Part shown: piece after piece, positions 27,676 through 36,055 of the stretch
How positions within the stretch are numbered: the first letter of the stretch is position 1
How the letters are laid out: each line of letters begins with the position of its first letter
Source: Maritimibacter sp.
GTDB taxonomy: Bacteria > Pseudomonadota > Alphaproteobacteria > Rhodobacterales > Rhodobacteraceae
Direction: 5' to 3'
Assembly: GCA_017792445.1 (NCBI GenBank)
Contig: CP051232.1
Coordinates: forward strand, 1,922,001 to 1,986,000
Length of the DNA: 64,000 bases
Made by a program: the position numbers and the translations under genes
Notes under the pieces: model-generated
Told to the model about the DNA's origin: nothing
The model's input: only the letters and a program-made list of their open reading frames with translations
The model's database searches: none

Positions 27676-28881
27676 ATGGACGATATCGTTGTGATCGGGG
27701 CCGGGCAGGCCGGGGCATCTCTGGTGGCGAAGCTGCGGAAGCTGGGCTTCGAGGGCAAGATCACCCTGATCGGCGAAGAGCCCGCGCTTCCTTACGAACG
27801 CCCGCCGCTGTCGAAAGCCTACCTGCTGGGCGACGTCGGACAGGAGCGTCTGTACCTGCGGCCCGCGACGTTTTACGAAGAAAACAACATCGAGGTCATC
27901 ATCGACCTGCACGTCGACACCATCGACCGGGGCGGCAAGGAAGTGATCGCCGGCGACCGGCGCATTCCCTACGACAAGCTGGCGCTGACCACCGGCTCGA
28001 TCCCGCGCCGGCTGCCCGCCGCGATCGGGGGCGACCTGCCGGGTGTCTTCACCGTGCGCACGCTGGCTGACGTCGACGCGATGGCGCCGATGTTCAAGGA
28101 AGGTGCCCGCGCGTTGGTCGTGGGTGGTGGCTATATCGGGCTGGAAGCGGCCGCGGTCGCCCGCAAGTCGGGGATGGACGTCACCGTCGTCGAGATGGCC
28201 GACCGCATCCTGCAACGCGTCGCATCGCCCGAGACCTCTGACTATTTCCGTGCGCTGCACACCGACAAGGGCGTGAACATCCGCGAGGGCGTCGGCCTTC
28301 AGAAACTGGTGGGCGACGATCATGTTTCGGGCGCGGTCCTGAGCCACGGCGAAGAACTGGCCGTCGACGTGGTGATCGTCGGCATCGGCATCGCTCCCGC
28401 CATCGCGCTGGCCGAAGCCTGCGAACTGGAGATCGAGAACGGCATCAAGACCGATGCGCAGGGCCGCACCTCGGACGAGGATATCTGGTCCGCGGGCGAT
28501 TGCGCCTCGTTCCCGTACAAGGGTGGGCGCATCCGGCTGGAGTCGGTGCAGAACGCCATCGATCAGGCGGAATGCGTGGCCGAGAACATGCTGGGCGCGG
28601 GCAAGGACTATATGCCTTACCCGTGGTTCTGGTCCGACCAGTACGACTGCAAGCTGCAGATCGCGGGGCTGTCGACCGGCTATGACCGGATCATCACGCG
28701 TGGCGAGGGCGCGGCGGTGTCGTTCTGGTACTTCAAGGGCGACCAGTTTCTTGCCGTCGACTCGATGAACGACGCGCGCAGCTACATGGTGGGCAAGCGG
28801 CTGCTGGAGATGGGCAAGAACCCGGACGCCGAGGCCATCGCGAACCCGGACACCGAGCTGAAGACGCTGCTGCGGGGCTGA
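27676..28881 (+). CDS. FAD-dependent ferredoxin/rubredoxin reductase-like oxidoreductase
   Basis: 401 residues from ATG 27676 with a GGGAG site; an in-frame start 24 bp earlier is less likely. FAD fold 'DIVVIGAGQAGASL', NAD fold 'ALVVGGGYIGLEAAAVA' near residue 150, and the FAD ribityl motif 'DIWSAGDCASFP'. It matches the class that reduces [2Fe-2S] ferredoxins for P450s and dioxygenases (putidaredoxin-reductase-like). No partner ferredoxin or oxygenase is nearby. One base separates its stop from rsmD, so they share an mRNA. Confidence 0.9.
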   Translation: MDDIVVIGAGQAGASLVAKLRKLGFEGKITLIGEEPALPYERPPLSKAYLLGDVGQERLYLRPATFYEENNIEVIIDLHVDTIDRGGKEVIAGDRRIPYDKLALTTGSIPRRLPAAIGGDLPGVFTVRTLADVDAMAPMFKEGARALVVGGGYIGLEAAAVARKSGMDVTVVEMADRILQRVASPETSDYFRALHTDKGVNIREGVGLQKLVGDDHVSGAVLSHGEELAVDVVIVGIGIAPAIALAEACELEIENGIKTDAQGRTSDEDIWSAGDCASFPYKGGRIRLESVQNAIDQAECVAENMLGAGKDYMPYPWFWSDQYDCKLQIAGLSTGYDRIITRGEGAAVSFWYFKGDQFLAVDSMNDARSYMVGKRLLEMGKNPDAEAIANPDTELKTLLRG

Positions 28882-28882
28882 C

Positions 28883-29449
28883 ATGCGGATCATCGCCGGG
28901 ACCATGCGCGGGCTGCGTCTGGCCTCGGTCGGCAAGGGCGATGCGGGCGCGCACCTGCGGCCCACCACGGACCGCGTGCGCGAGTCGCTGTTCAACGTGC
29001 TGTCGGGCGGGCATTTCGGCGATCCGATCGAGGGGGCCGAGGTGCTGGACCTGTTCGCCGGGACCGGTGCGCTGGGCTTGGAGGCCCTGTCGCGCGGCGC
29101 GGCGCATGTCACCTTCGTCGACGACGGCGGCAAGGCGCGCGCGCTGATCCGCGAGAACATCGGCCTGACCCGTAGCGCGGACCGCACCGCCCTGATCAAG
29201 CGTGACGCAACCCGGCTTGGTCCGGTGACGGATGCGCCTGCGACGCTGGTCTTCCTTGATCCGCCCTATGGCAAAAGCCTTGGCGCGAAGGCGCTGGAAG
29301 CCGCTGTCACTGGTGGCTGGATCGCGCCCGGCGCCCTGATCGTGTGGGAGGAGAACGGGCCACAGACCGCGCCCGAGGGGTTCGAGCTGCTCGACACCCG
29401 TCGGTACGGTGATACACACGTGACGTTTCTCGAGCGGTCGGCAGGCTGA
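28883..29449 (+). CDS. rsmD: 16S rRNA (guanine(966)-N(2))-methyltransferase RsmD
   Basis: 188 residues. Start 'MRIIAGTMRGLRLA', then 'LRPTTDRVRESLFNVL', the SAM motif 'VLDLFAGTGALGLEALSRGA' (in part) and the catalytic 'FLDPPYGKSLG' define RsmD. It methylates G966 of 16S rRNA in assembled small subunits. It begins one base after the FAD reductase stop and is followed 33 bp later by a HAD gene. Confidence 0.96.
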   Translation: MRIIAGTMRGLRLASVGKGDAGAHLRPTTDRVRESLFNVLSGGHFGDPIEGAEVLDLFAGTGALGLEALSRGAAHVTFVDDGGKARALIRENIGLTRSADRTALIKRDATRLGPVTDAPATLVFLDPPYGKSLGAKALEAAVTGGWIAPGALIVWEENGPQTAPEGFELLDTRRYGDTHVTFLERSAG

Positions 29450-29482
29450 CTCTTCTTTCCATGACCAACTGACAGGCTTCCG

Positions 29483-30130
29483 ATGCGCCCTTCCCTTGTG
29501 ATCTTCGACTGCGACGGCGTTCTTGTGGACAGCGAGCCGATCACGAACCGGCTGCTGCGCGACGACCTCGCGGCGCGGGGGCTGGACCTGACTCTTGACC
29601 GGATCGAAGAGGTTTTCGTGGGCGGCACCATGGCCAGCGTGGGCGAAACGGCGCGCGAGATGGGGGCCGCCATTCCCGAGGGCTGGGTCGATGCCTTCTA
29701 CGAGCAGATGTACGCGGAACTCGCCAAGGGCACGCCGCTGGTCGACGGGATCGAAGACGTGCTCGATCAGCTTGATGCGGCGGGCATTCCCTATGCCGTC
29801 GGCTCGAACGGGTCGCTTCGCAAAATGTCGATCACGTTGGGCGGCCATCCGGCTCTATACGCGCGTTTAGAGCCTGTTTTGTATTCGGCGCATTCGCTTG
29901 GCGTCGCAAAGCCGGACCCCGAATTGTATCTGAAACCCGCTCGCGACGCCGGCGTTCCGCCCGAGCAATGCGCGGTCGTCGACGACAGCGCCACCGGTTG
30001 CACTGCCGGGGTGCGCGCGGGGATGCGGACGATGGGGTACGCCGAGCACAACGACGGCGCGCGGCTGAAAGCGGTCGGGGCAGAGCCATTCCACCGGATG
30101 TCCGACCTGCCGGGACTGCTGGGGTTGTGA
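29483..30130 (+). CDS. HAD family phosphatase (beta-phosphoglucomutase-like)
   Basis: 215 residues. Motif I 'VIFDCDGVLVDSEPI' (residues 6-20), motif II 'AVGSNGS', motif III Lys in 'VAKPDPELYLKPA' and motif IV 'AVVDDSATGCTAG', plus an alpha-helical cap in between, place it with beta-PGM/phosphoglycolate-type phosphatases. Substrate unknown. The last codons overlap the GTG of the zinc-ribbon gene, indicating coupled translation. A short stretch near 29840-29900 is less GC-rich than the rest. Confidence 0.9.
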   Translation: MRPSLVIFDCDGVLVDSEPITNRLLRDDLAARGLDLTLDRIEEVFVGGTMASVGETAREMGAAIPEGWVDAFYEQMYAELAKGTPLVDGIEDVLDQLDAAGIPYAVGSNGSLRKMSITLGGHPALYARLEPVLYSAHSLGVAKPDPELYLKPARDAGVPPEQCAVVDDSATGCTAGVRAGMRTMGYAEHNDGARLKAVGAEPFHRMSDLPGLLGL

Positions 30131-30486
30131 GCGATCCGGACGAGCATTTCTGCCCGGCCTGCGGCGTCCCCCAGCGCGCCTTCCTGCGCTACCCGTGGTA
30201 CATCTGCAAAGACTGCCGCGAACGGGTGACGGACGGCGCGGGCAATGCTCTGGAATTTGGCAACACCGCGCTGTCCGGCGGCTTTGCGTGGTGGGTTGCG
30301 GCCAGCGACGAGCGGATCGAATGTCGTGGCGCGGTCTGTCTGTTGCTGGGCCGTCCGGTGCTGGTGCACGAGGCGCGGTTCGGAGGCATCGCGGTAGAAC
30401 CTGCGCATAGCGCGGAACACTGGCCGGACGGATACTGGAACCTGACGCGCGCCACGCCAATGCCGCCCCGGCGGTCGTCAGGTTAG
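30127..30486 (+). CDS. Small zinc-ribbon protein of unknown function
   Basis: 119 residues from GTG 30127, which overlaps the HAD stop. Two CxxC pairs at the N-terminus, 'FCPACGVPQRAFLRYPWYICKDC' region, form a zinc ribbon; the rest ('NTALSGGFAWWV', 'HEARFGGIAVEP') has the look of a small beta domain and ends with an Arg/Pro-rich tail. No recognised function. Its stop lies inside the stop region of the convergent LysR gene (4 bp overlap). Family members in relatives share the 'VPQRAF-RYPWY' pattern, from memory. Confidence 0.75.
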   Translation: MSDPDEHFCPACGVPQRAFLRYPWYICKDCRERVTDGAGNALEFGNTALSGGFAWWVAASDERIECRGAVCLLLGRPVLVHEARFGGIAVEPAHSAEHWPDGYWNLTRATPMPPRRSSG

Positions 30487-31373
30487 GACAGGTCCGCGAA
30501 GACGTCCTTCAACCATTCGAGGAACACCGCAAGCCGTCTCGAAATCTGCCGGTCCTGCGGGTGCAGCACGTTCAGCGGCATCGGCGCGGGGGGCACATCA
30601 GACAGCACCTCGACCAGATCGCCCTGCGCCAGTTCCGCCGCGAAGCGGTAGCGCGGCGCCTGAATCAGCCCAAACCCCATGCGGGCGAGATCGGCGGTCG
30701 TGTCGGCGCTGTCGGCGGACACGGCGACGGGCAGCATCCGGGTCTGCAACCGGCCATTCACCAGAAACTCCAGCGGCATCACCTTGCCCGTCCGCGATGA
30801 CACGAACCCGACCATGCGGTGTCCTTCCAGCGCGTCGATGCTGTGCGGCATGCCGTGGGTCTGGATGTAGGCCGGGCTGGCGCAGGTGATTTCCGGCAGT
30901 TCGCCCAGCCGCCGCATCATTAGGCTGCTGTCCTCGGGCTCGCCCGCGCGCAGGGCGCAATCGACGCCTTCGCGGACAAGATCGACCAGCCGTTCGCCCT
31001 GCCCGAATTGCAGCGTGATCCGAGGATGGCGGGCCAGGAAGGCAGGCAGACGGGGGACGATGAAAGTGCGGGTCAGAAGGCTTGGCGCGTCGATCCGCAA
31101 GTGGCCCGAGGGGCTGTCGGCGCTGAACGCGCTGTGTGCCGCATCGACTTCGGCAATGATCGCCCGGACGCGGGCGTGGTATTCCTCGCCCTCCGGCGTC
31201 GGGCTGACGTGCCGGGTGGTGCGGGCCAGCAGCCGAACGCCCAGTTCCTGCTCTAGCGCCTTGATCGCCTGAGTCGCCGTGGATCGTGCCATGCCGAGCT
31301 CTGCTGCGGCTTTCACGAAGCTCCCGCCTTCCACGATGCGGGCGAAGAGTTGCATCCGGTCGATCCGGTCCAT
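30483..31373 (-). CDS. LysR family transcriptional regulator
   Basis: 296 residues. N-terminal winged helix-turn-helix 'LFARIVEGGSFVKAAAELGMARSTATQAIKALEQELG' region (residues 9-45) followed by the LysR effector domain from about residue 90. It belongs to the group with 'RLDLVREGVDCALRAGEP'-type substrate loops. It diverges from an SDR gene 105 bp away, the common LysR-target arrangement, and two palindromes in the gap are likely binding sites. Confidence 0.95.
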   Translation of the reverse strand: MDRIDRMQLFARIVEGGSFVKAAAELGMARSTATQAIKALEQELGVRLLARTTRHVSPTPEGEEYHARVRAIIAEVDAAHSAFSADSPSGHLRIDAPSLLTRTFIVPRLPAFLARHPRITLQFGQGERLVDLVREGVDCALRAGEPEDSSLMMRRLGELPEITCASPAYIQTHGMPHSIDALEGHRMVGFVSSRTGKVMPLEFLVNGRLQTRMLPVAVSADSADTTADLARMGFGLIQAPRYRFAAELAQGDLVEVLSDVPPAPMPLNVLHPQDRQISRRLAVFLEWLKDVFADLS

Positions 31374-31387
31374 CGAAGATTATTAGC

Positions 31388-31422
31388 TGACAGTGAATTG
31401 TTATGTCAAATCGCAAGCGATT
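31388..31422. promoter_or_regulatory. Two adjacent palindromes, candidate LysR operator
   Basis: TGACA-N11-TGTCA (31388-31408) fits the T-N11-A form of LysR sites. It is directly followed by AATCGC-AA-GCGATT (31409-31422). Both lie between the divergent LysR (start 31373) and SDR (start 31479) genes, close to the LysR start, where a regulator could repress its own gene and activate the SDR gene. Confidence 0.55.
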
Positions 31423-31478
31423 GTTTGCCGAGGGGAGTCGCATACTTTCGCCCAAGGCCAGACAAAAGGAGGCTCTCC

Positions 31479-32210
31479 ATGACCATCCGAACCGCAATCG
31501 TAACCGGCGCATCCCGTGGGATCGGCGCCGAGATCGCCCGTGTGCTTGCCGCCGACGGCTGGGCCGTCGCGGTCAGCTATGCCAACAAATCGGACGCCGC
31601 GGCTGCGGTCGTTGACGAGATCGTGGCAGCCGGTGGCCGGGCCGCCGCGGTGCAGGCGGACCTGTCGGATCCGGGTGCAGCCAGGGCATTGTTCGACGCC
31701 GCCGAGTCCGCGCTGGGGCCGGTAGCTCTGTTGGTGAACAACGCTGGAATTATGTCCCTAAGCAGCATTTCAGAGACTAAGGACGACATGCTCGACAACC
31801 ATATCGCCACCAACCTCGCGGGGCCGTTCCGGCTTATGCGCGAGGCCGCGACGCGGATCGTGGAGGGCGGGCGGATCGTGAACCTGTCGTCCAGCGTCGT
31901 TGGATTGTACCAGCCCGGATACGCCGCCTATGCCGCCACCAAGGCGGGGATCGAGGCGGTGACGAAGATCCTTGCCAAAGAGCTTGGTTCGCGCGGCATC
32001 ACCGTGAACGCCGTCGCGCCGGGGCCAGTGGCGACCGAGTTGTTTCTGGACGGCAAAAGCGAGGAACTGGTCGACCGTATTCGCGGCATGATCCCGCTTG
32101 GTCGTTTGGGCGAGCCGGCCGACATCGCCCGAGTCATCCGATTCCTTGCCAGCGCGGATGGTGGATGGATCAACGGTCAGACCCTGCGCGCGAATGGCGG
32201 CGTCGTCTGA
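31479..32210 (+). CDS. SDR family oxidoreductase (3-oxoacyl-ACP reductase-like)
   Basis: 243 residues from ATG 31479 with a strong AAAGGAGG site. Classical short-chain dehydrogenase: 'VTGASRGIGAEIA' near residue 9, 'LVNNAGI' at about 84, catalytic Ser in 'NLSSSVVG', Tyr-x3-Lys in 'YAAYAATKAGIE' and 'TVNAVAPGPVATE'. NADP is suggested by the basic and polar residues after strand 2 ('YANKSD'). Substrate unknown; likely controlled by the divergent LysR protein. Confidence 0.94.
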   Translation: MTIRTAIVTGASRGIGAEIARVLAADGWAVAVSYANKSDAAAAVVDEIVAAGGRAAAVQADLSDPGAARALFDAAESALGPVALLVNNAGIMSLSSISETKDDMLDNHIATNLAGPFRLMREAATRIVEGGRIVNLSSSVVGLYQPGYAAYAATKAGIEAVTKILAKELGSRGITVNAVAPGPVATELFLDGKSEELVDRIRGMIPLGRLGEPADIARVIRFLASADGGWINGQTLRANGGVV

Positions 32211-32217
32211 ACAGGCG

Positions 32218-32240
32218 CGGGCCGGTCCCTGACCGGCCCG
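32218..32240. terminator. Bidirectional hairpin between SDR and map
   Basis: CGGGCCGGTC and GACCGGCCCG form a perfect 10-bp stem with a CCT loop in the 38 bp gap between convergent genes. There is no clear T-tract on either side, but the position and strength suggest it limits read-through in both directions. Confidence 0.6.
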
Positions 32241-32248
32241 TGGGCGAT

Positions 32249-33064
32249 CTACTGCTGGTAGGTCGGGTGGAACAGGCCGCCGGGGGAGAGGGTGAAGATC
32301 TCGACCCCGTCCGCCGTCACGCCGACCGAATGCTCGAACTGCGCCGAGAGGCTTTTGTCGCGGGTCACGGCGGTCCAGTCGTCGCCCAGAACCTTGGTCT
32401 CGGGTCGGCCAAGGTTCACCATCGGCTCGATGGTGAAGAACATGCCTTCCTCCAGCACCGGCCCGGTGCCCGGACGGCCATAGTGCAACACGTTCGGCGG
32501 CGCGTGGAACACGCGGCCAAGCCCATGCCCGCAGAAGTCGCGGACCACCGACATGCGGTTGGCTTCGACAAAGGTCTGGATGGCGTGGCCGATGTCGCCG
32601 AAGGTGTTGCCCGGCTTTACCGCCTCGATGCCCAGCATCAGCGAGTCATGCGTGACCTCGATCAGCCGTTCCGCCTTTCGGGGCAGTTTGCCCGCGACAT
32701 ACATGCGGCTGGTGTCGCCGAACCAGCCATCGACGATCACGGTGACGTCGATGTTCAGGATGTCGCCGTCCTTCAGCTTCTTGTCGCCCGGAATCCCGTG
32801 GCACACCACATGGTTCACACTGATGCAGCTGGCGTGCTGATAGCCCTTGTAGCCGATGGTGGCAGAGGTCGAGCCATACACCTCGACCAGCCGGGTAATC
32901 TCGGCGTCGATCTCGGCGGTGGTGCGCCCGACCTCGATCATCGGCGCGATGTCGTCCAGAATCTGTGCCGCGACCTTTCCGGCTGCGTGCATTCCGGCGA
33001 AATCGCCCGGTTCATAGATGCGGATGCCGTCCTTGGTCATCCTGCCGCGGCTGCTGTCGTCCAC
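32249..33064 (-). CDS. map: Methionine aminopeptidase, type I
   Basis: 271 residues from GTG 33064, which has a GAGG site 7 bp upstream; ATG 33040 and ATG 33076 are alternatives. Metal ligands are visible in 'DILNIDVTVIVDGWFGDTSRMY' (two Asp), 'GHGLGRVFHAPPNVLH', 'FTIEPM' and the late Glu in 'AQFEHSVGVT'. It removes the initiator Met from nascent proteins and is essential. In relatives map commonly lies beside sfsA; here one small exported-protein gene on the other strand separates them. Confidence 0.95.
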   Translation of the reverse strand: MDDSSRGRMTKDGIRIYEPGDFAGMHAAGKVAAQILDDIAPMIEVGRTTAEIDAEITRLVEVYGSTSATIGYKGYQHASCISVNHVVCHGIPGDKKLKDGDILNIDVTVIVDGWFGDTSRMYVAGKLPRKAERLIEVTHDSLMLGIEAVKPGNTFGDIGHAIQTFVEANRMSVVRDFCGHGLGRVFHAPPNVLHYGRPGTGPVLEEGMFFTIEPMVNLGRPETKVLGDDWTAVTRDKSLSAQFEHSVGVTADGVEIFTLSPGGLFHPTYQQ

Positions 33065-33199
33065 GCGGGGCCTCATTCCTTGATACTGTCCCGCTACATA
33101 AGCCAGCCGCGTCCGCAAAACCAGAGGCGGGCCGCGTTTGCGTACCCGGCTGCCCGTGCTACGCATGGGGTATTGACCTGCTTCATTCTGGAAACTCCC

Positions 33200-33826
33200 A
33201 TGGTTCGCACTTTTTCCGCCTGCCTCGCCGCCGTCCTTCTGGCTGCGCCCGCCCATGCCGATGCCTGCCTCGACGAGGTCGCCGCGCTGTTCGACGATGG
33301 CGGTGCGATGGACCCCTTCGCCCGCCCGCCGCTGCATCAGTTCACGCAGGAATACGATGCCGACGGCAATCCGACCCGCCTGAACGAGGCGCTGTTCGAC
33401 GGGCCGCTGAACACCATCGCGGGGGTGACGGCCGAGAACCACTTTACGATGGCGATCGACCGGGACCTTTGGAACGGCCCTTCCTTGGACGGACCTTGGG
33501 AAAGCCTTGGCTACCAGATGCCCGAGGGCCGGGAAGAGCAGATGCGCGAGGGGCTGGCCCAGAACCGCGCCAACCTGACCGACACAGTCTGTCATGGCGA
33601 AGAGGACGGGCTGCTGCATTACACGTGGCGGACGCAGACCGACAAGGACGACAACGGCATGTTCTACGGCGCGTTGACGGATGCGTGGGTCGATCCCGAG
33701 ACGGGGTTGATGATGCGGATGGAGATGACCGAATTCGTCAATTCGTGGACCGAGGGCATGGACATGGCGCGTCACGAGATCCGGTTCGAATACGACCCGT
33801 CGATCTCGGTCACGGCGCCTCAGTAG
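33200..33826 (+). CDS. Exported protein of unknown function
   Basis: 208 residues with a Sec signal peptide ('CLAAVLLAAPAHADAC', cleavage after about residue 21). Mature protein has two cysteines ('DACLDEV', 'DTVCHGEED') that could pair and is rich in acidic and aromatic residues; a beta-rich fold is likely, with 'NEALFDGPLNTIAG' and 'HYTWRTQTDKDDNGMF'. I recognise no family. The 3' end overlaps the convergent sfsA gene by 17 bp. It diverges from map. Confidence 0.8.
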   Translation: MVRTFSACLAAVLLAAPAHADACLDEVAALFDDGGAMDPFARPPLHQFTQEYDADGNPTRLNEALFDGPLNTIAGVTAENHFTMAIDRDLWNGPSLDGPWESLGYQMPEGREEQMREGLAQNRANLTDTVCHGEEDGLLHYTWRTQTDKDDNGMFYGALTDAWVDPETGLMMRMEMTEFVNSWTEGMDMARHEIRFEYDPSISVTAPQ

Positions 33827-34523
33827 AAACCGGAAGCGCGGGGCCCAGCGTCACGCCTTCGGGGGTGATGCCGCAGGCGTGGGCAAGGATGCCGACGCCC
33901 GCCGCCTTCGCATCCCGCAGGGCCCGCCCGTAGGCCGGGTCGATGTCGTGGGCGATGCGGACCTCGCTGGCGTCGGTGCGCTGGACAAGGAACAGGACAT
34001 AGGCGCGGTGCCCCTCGGCCACCATTGCGGCAAGCTCGGCCATGTGGCGCGCGCCGCGGGCGGTCTTTGCGTCGGGAAACTCGGCGACGCCGGGCTGGCG
34101 CAGCAGGGTCACGGACTTCACCTCGACATAGGCGTCGGGCAGGCCGTCACCGGACAGCAGGAAGTCCACGCGGCTTTTCTCGCCATACTTCACCTCGGCG
34201 CGGACATGCGGATAGTCGGCCAGCGCCGGCACCGCCCGCGCGATCAGCGCGTCCTTCAGCATCCGGTTGGGAACGGCGGTGTCGATCCCGGTGAAGTCGC
34301 CGGTGTCATGCTCGACCAGCCGCCAGCCGTATTTCAGCTTTTTCTTCGGGTCGTCGTTCGGTTCCAGCCAGATCCGCATCTCCGGTTCCGCCAGCCCCAT
34401 CATGCTGCCGGGGTTCGGGCAATGCGCGGTCACTTCGGTCCCGTCCTCCAACCGCACGTCGGCAAGGAAGCGTTTGTAGCGGCGGATCAGGCGGGCGGGG
34501 ACGAGAGGGGTGGCGAAGTGCAT
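33810..34523 (-). CDS. sfsA: Sugar fermentation stimulation protein SfsA
   Basis: 237 residues from ATG 34523. Family pattern is complete: 'ARLIRRYKRFLADV', 'AHCPNPGSMMGL', 'RVDFLLSGDGLPDAYVEVKSVTL' (in part) and 'FPDAKTARGARHMAEL'. The fold contains an OB domain and a nuclease-like core whose 'DFLL...VEVKS' residues resemble PD-(D/E)xK sites; the role remains unclear although DNA binding has been reported in E. coli. It diverges from the MoCF gene. Confidence 0.94.
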   Translation of the reverse strand: MHFATPLVPARLIRRYKRFLADVRLEDGTEVTAHCPNPGSMMGLAEPEMRIWLEPNDDPKKKLKYGWRLVEHDTGDFTGIDTAVPNRMLKDALIARAVPALADYPHVRAEVKYGEKSRVDFLLSGDGLPDAYVEVKSVTLLRQPGVAEFPDAKTARGARHMAELAAMVAEGHRAYVLFLVQRTDASEVRIAHDIDPAYGRALRDAKAAGVGILAHACGITPEGVTLGPALPVSTEAP

Positions 34524-34580
34524 GGGAACCGACTTACACGGTAGGACGAATTCTTCCAGACGAATCCGAGGGAGCCCGCC

Positions 34581-35312
34581 ATGCCAAACCCCACCGCCGC
34601 AATGCTTGTCATCGGGGACGAGATCCTGTCGGGACGCACCCGCGACGCCAACTCGAACCATCTTGCAATCGAGCTGACAGCGGCGGGGATCGACCTGAAG
34701 GAAGTGCGCTTCGTGGCGGACGACCACGCGGCCATCGTGGCGGCGGTTCAGGCTCTGTCAAAGGCGTATGACACCGTGTTCACCTCGGGCGGGATCGGGC
34801 CAACGCATGACGACATCACCGCAGACGCCATCGCCGATGCCTTCGGTGCGTCGATTGACGTGCGCGACGATGCGCGCGCGATCCTTCAGGCGCATTACGA
34901 CCGCAACGGCACCGAGTTGAACGAGGCCCGGCTGCGGATGGCGCGCATTCCGGACGGCGCGGCGCTGATCGACAATCCGGTGTCCGCGGCGCCCGGCTTC
35001 ACGCTGGGCAACGTGCACGTGATGGCGGGGGTGCCGTCGATCTTCAACGCGATGGTGGAAAGCGTTCTGCCCACGTTGACCGGCGGCGCGCCGGTGGTGT
35101 CGCGCACGGTCCGCGTCGACCGGCCCGAGGGTGACGTCGCCGCCGATCTGGGCGCGTTGGCGAAGGCGCATCCGGACCTGTCGCTTGGGTCCTATCCGTT
35201 CACCCGCGACGGCAAATACGGCACCAACCTCGTGGTGCGCGGACAGGACCCGGCGGTGGTCGACGCGGTGGTAGAGGAACTGGTGTCACGGCTGGGCGGG
35301 ATTTCGGTGTGA
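34581..35312 (+). CDS. Molybdopterin-binding (MoCF/CinA-N) protein
   Basis: 243 residues with a GAGGGAG site. The CinA/MoaB fold is shown by 'MLVIGDEILSGRTRDANSNHL' (in part), 'VFTSGGIGPTHDDIT' and 'NPVSAAPGFTLGNVHVMAGVPSIF'. It has only the N-terminal domain of CinA and lacks the C-terminal nicotinamide-nucleotide amidase domain, so pyrophosphatase-type activity or molybdopterin binding are options. The next gene's GTG overlaps its stop by 4 bp. Confidence 0.9.
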   Translation: MPNPTAAMLVIGDEILSGRTRDANSNHLAIELTAAGIDLKEVRFVADDHAAIVAAVQALSKAYDTVFTSGGIGPTHDDITADAIADAFGASIDVRDDARAILQAHYDRNGTELNEARLRMARIPDGAALIDNPVSAAPGFTLGNVHVMAGVPSIFNAMVESVLPTLTGGAPVVSRTVRVDRPEGDVAADLGALAKAHPDLSLGSYPFTRDGKYGTNLVVRGQDPAVVDAVVEELVSRLGGISV

Positions 35313-36028
35313 GCCTTCCCGAAGGTTCCGCGATCTACCCGGTCACCGAGGCGACGTGGGCCCCCGCCCGCGCGTTCCGGGTTGGGCCGTGGATGATCCG
35401 TGACGGGCAGGGCGGCGGCAGCCGGGTCTCCGCCGCGACAGCGGTCGACGTCTTCTCGGACGCTGATCTTCCCGCCGCCGAAGCCGCGATGGCCGATCTG
35501 GGCCAACAGGCGCTGTTCATGATCCGCGACGGAGACGACGCACTGGACACGCTGCTGGAGGCGAACGGCTACGCGGTGAAGGACCCGGTTGCCCTGTACG
35601 CGGTCGAGGTGGCGGATCTGACCACCGAACCGGTGCCTCCGGTCTCTGCGATGCCGGCATGGCCGCCGCTGGCGATCATGGCCGAGATCTGGGCCGAAGG
35701 CGGCATCGGACCCGCGCGACTGGCGGTTATGGAACGTGTGAAATGCCCAAAAACCGGGCTTTTGGGCCGGATTCAGGACCAACCAGCGGCATCCGGCTTC
35801 GTTGCCTGTGACGGGAAAGTCGCGATGATCCACGCGCTAGAGGTCGTTCCGGCGCTGCGCAGGCTGGGCGTGGCCCGCAATATGATGAGGGCCGCTGCGT
35901 TCTGGGCACAAAATCAAGGTGCGACCACACTTGCACTGGCGGTAACCCGCTCAAATGTCTCGGCAAATGCTCTGTATTCTTCACTCGGGATGAAGGTTGT
36001 CGGATACTATCACTACCGAATAAAATAA
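35309..36028 (+). CDS. GNAT family N-acetyltransferase with divergent N-terminal half
   Basis: 239 residues from GTG 35309, coupled to the MoCF gene. The GNAT acetyl-CoA region is near the C-terminus: 'MIHALEVVPALRRLGVARNMM' (in part; residues 172-195) followed by 'AVTRSNVSANALYSSLGM'. The first 130 residues may be a second, degenerate GNAT fold. From about 35735 to the stop the DNA is visibly more AT-rich, with codons such as AAA, AAT, GCA and TCA that are rare in the first half. Substrate unknown. Confidence 0.85.
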   Translation: MSLPEGSAIYPVTEATWAPARAFRVGPWMIRDGQGGGSRVSAATAVDVFSDADLPAAEAAMADLGQQALFMIRDGDDALDTLLEANGYAVKDPVALYAVEVADLTTEPVPPVSAMPAWPPLAIMAEIWAEGGIGPARLAVMERVKCPKTGLLGRIQDQPAASGFVACDGKVAMIHALEVVPALRRLGVARNMMRAAAFWAQNQGATTLALAVTRSNVSANALYSSLGMKVVGYYHYRIK

Positions 36029-36055
36029 GCCCGGGACACGGGTGACGGAGCAGAA

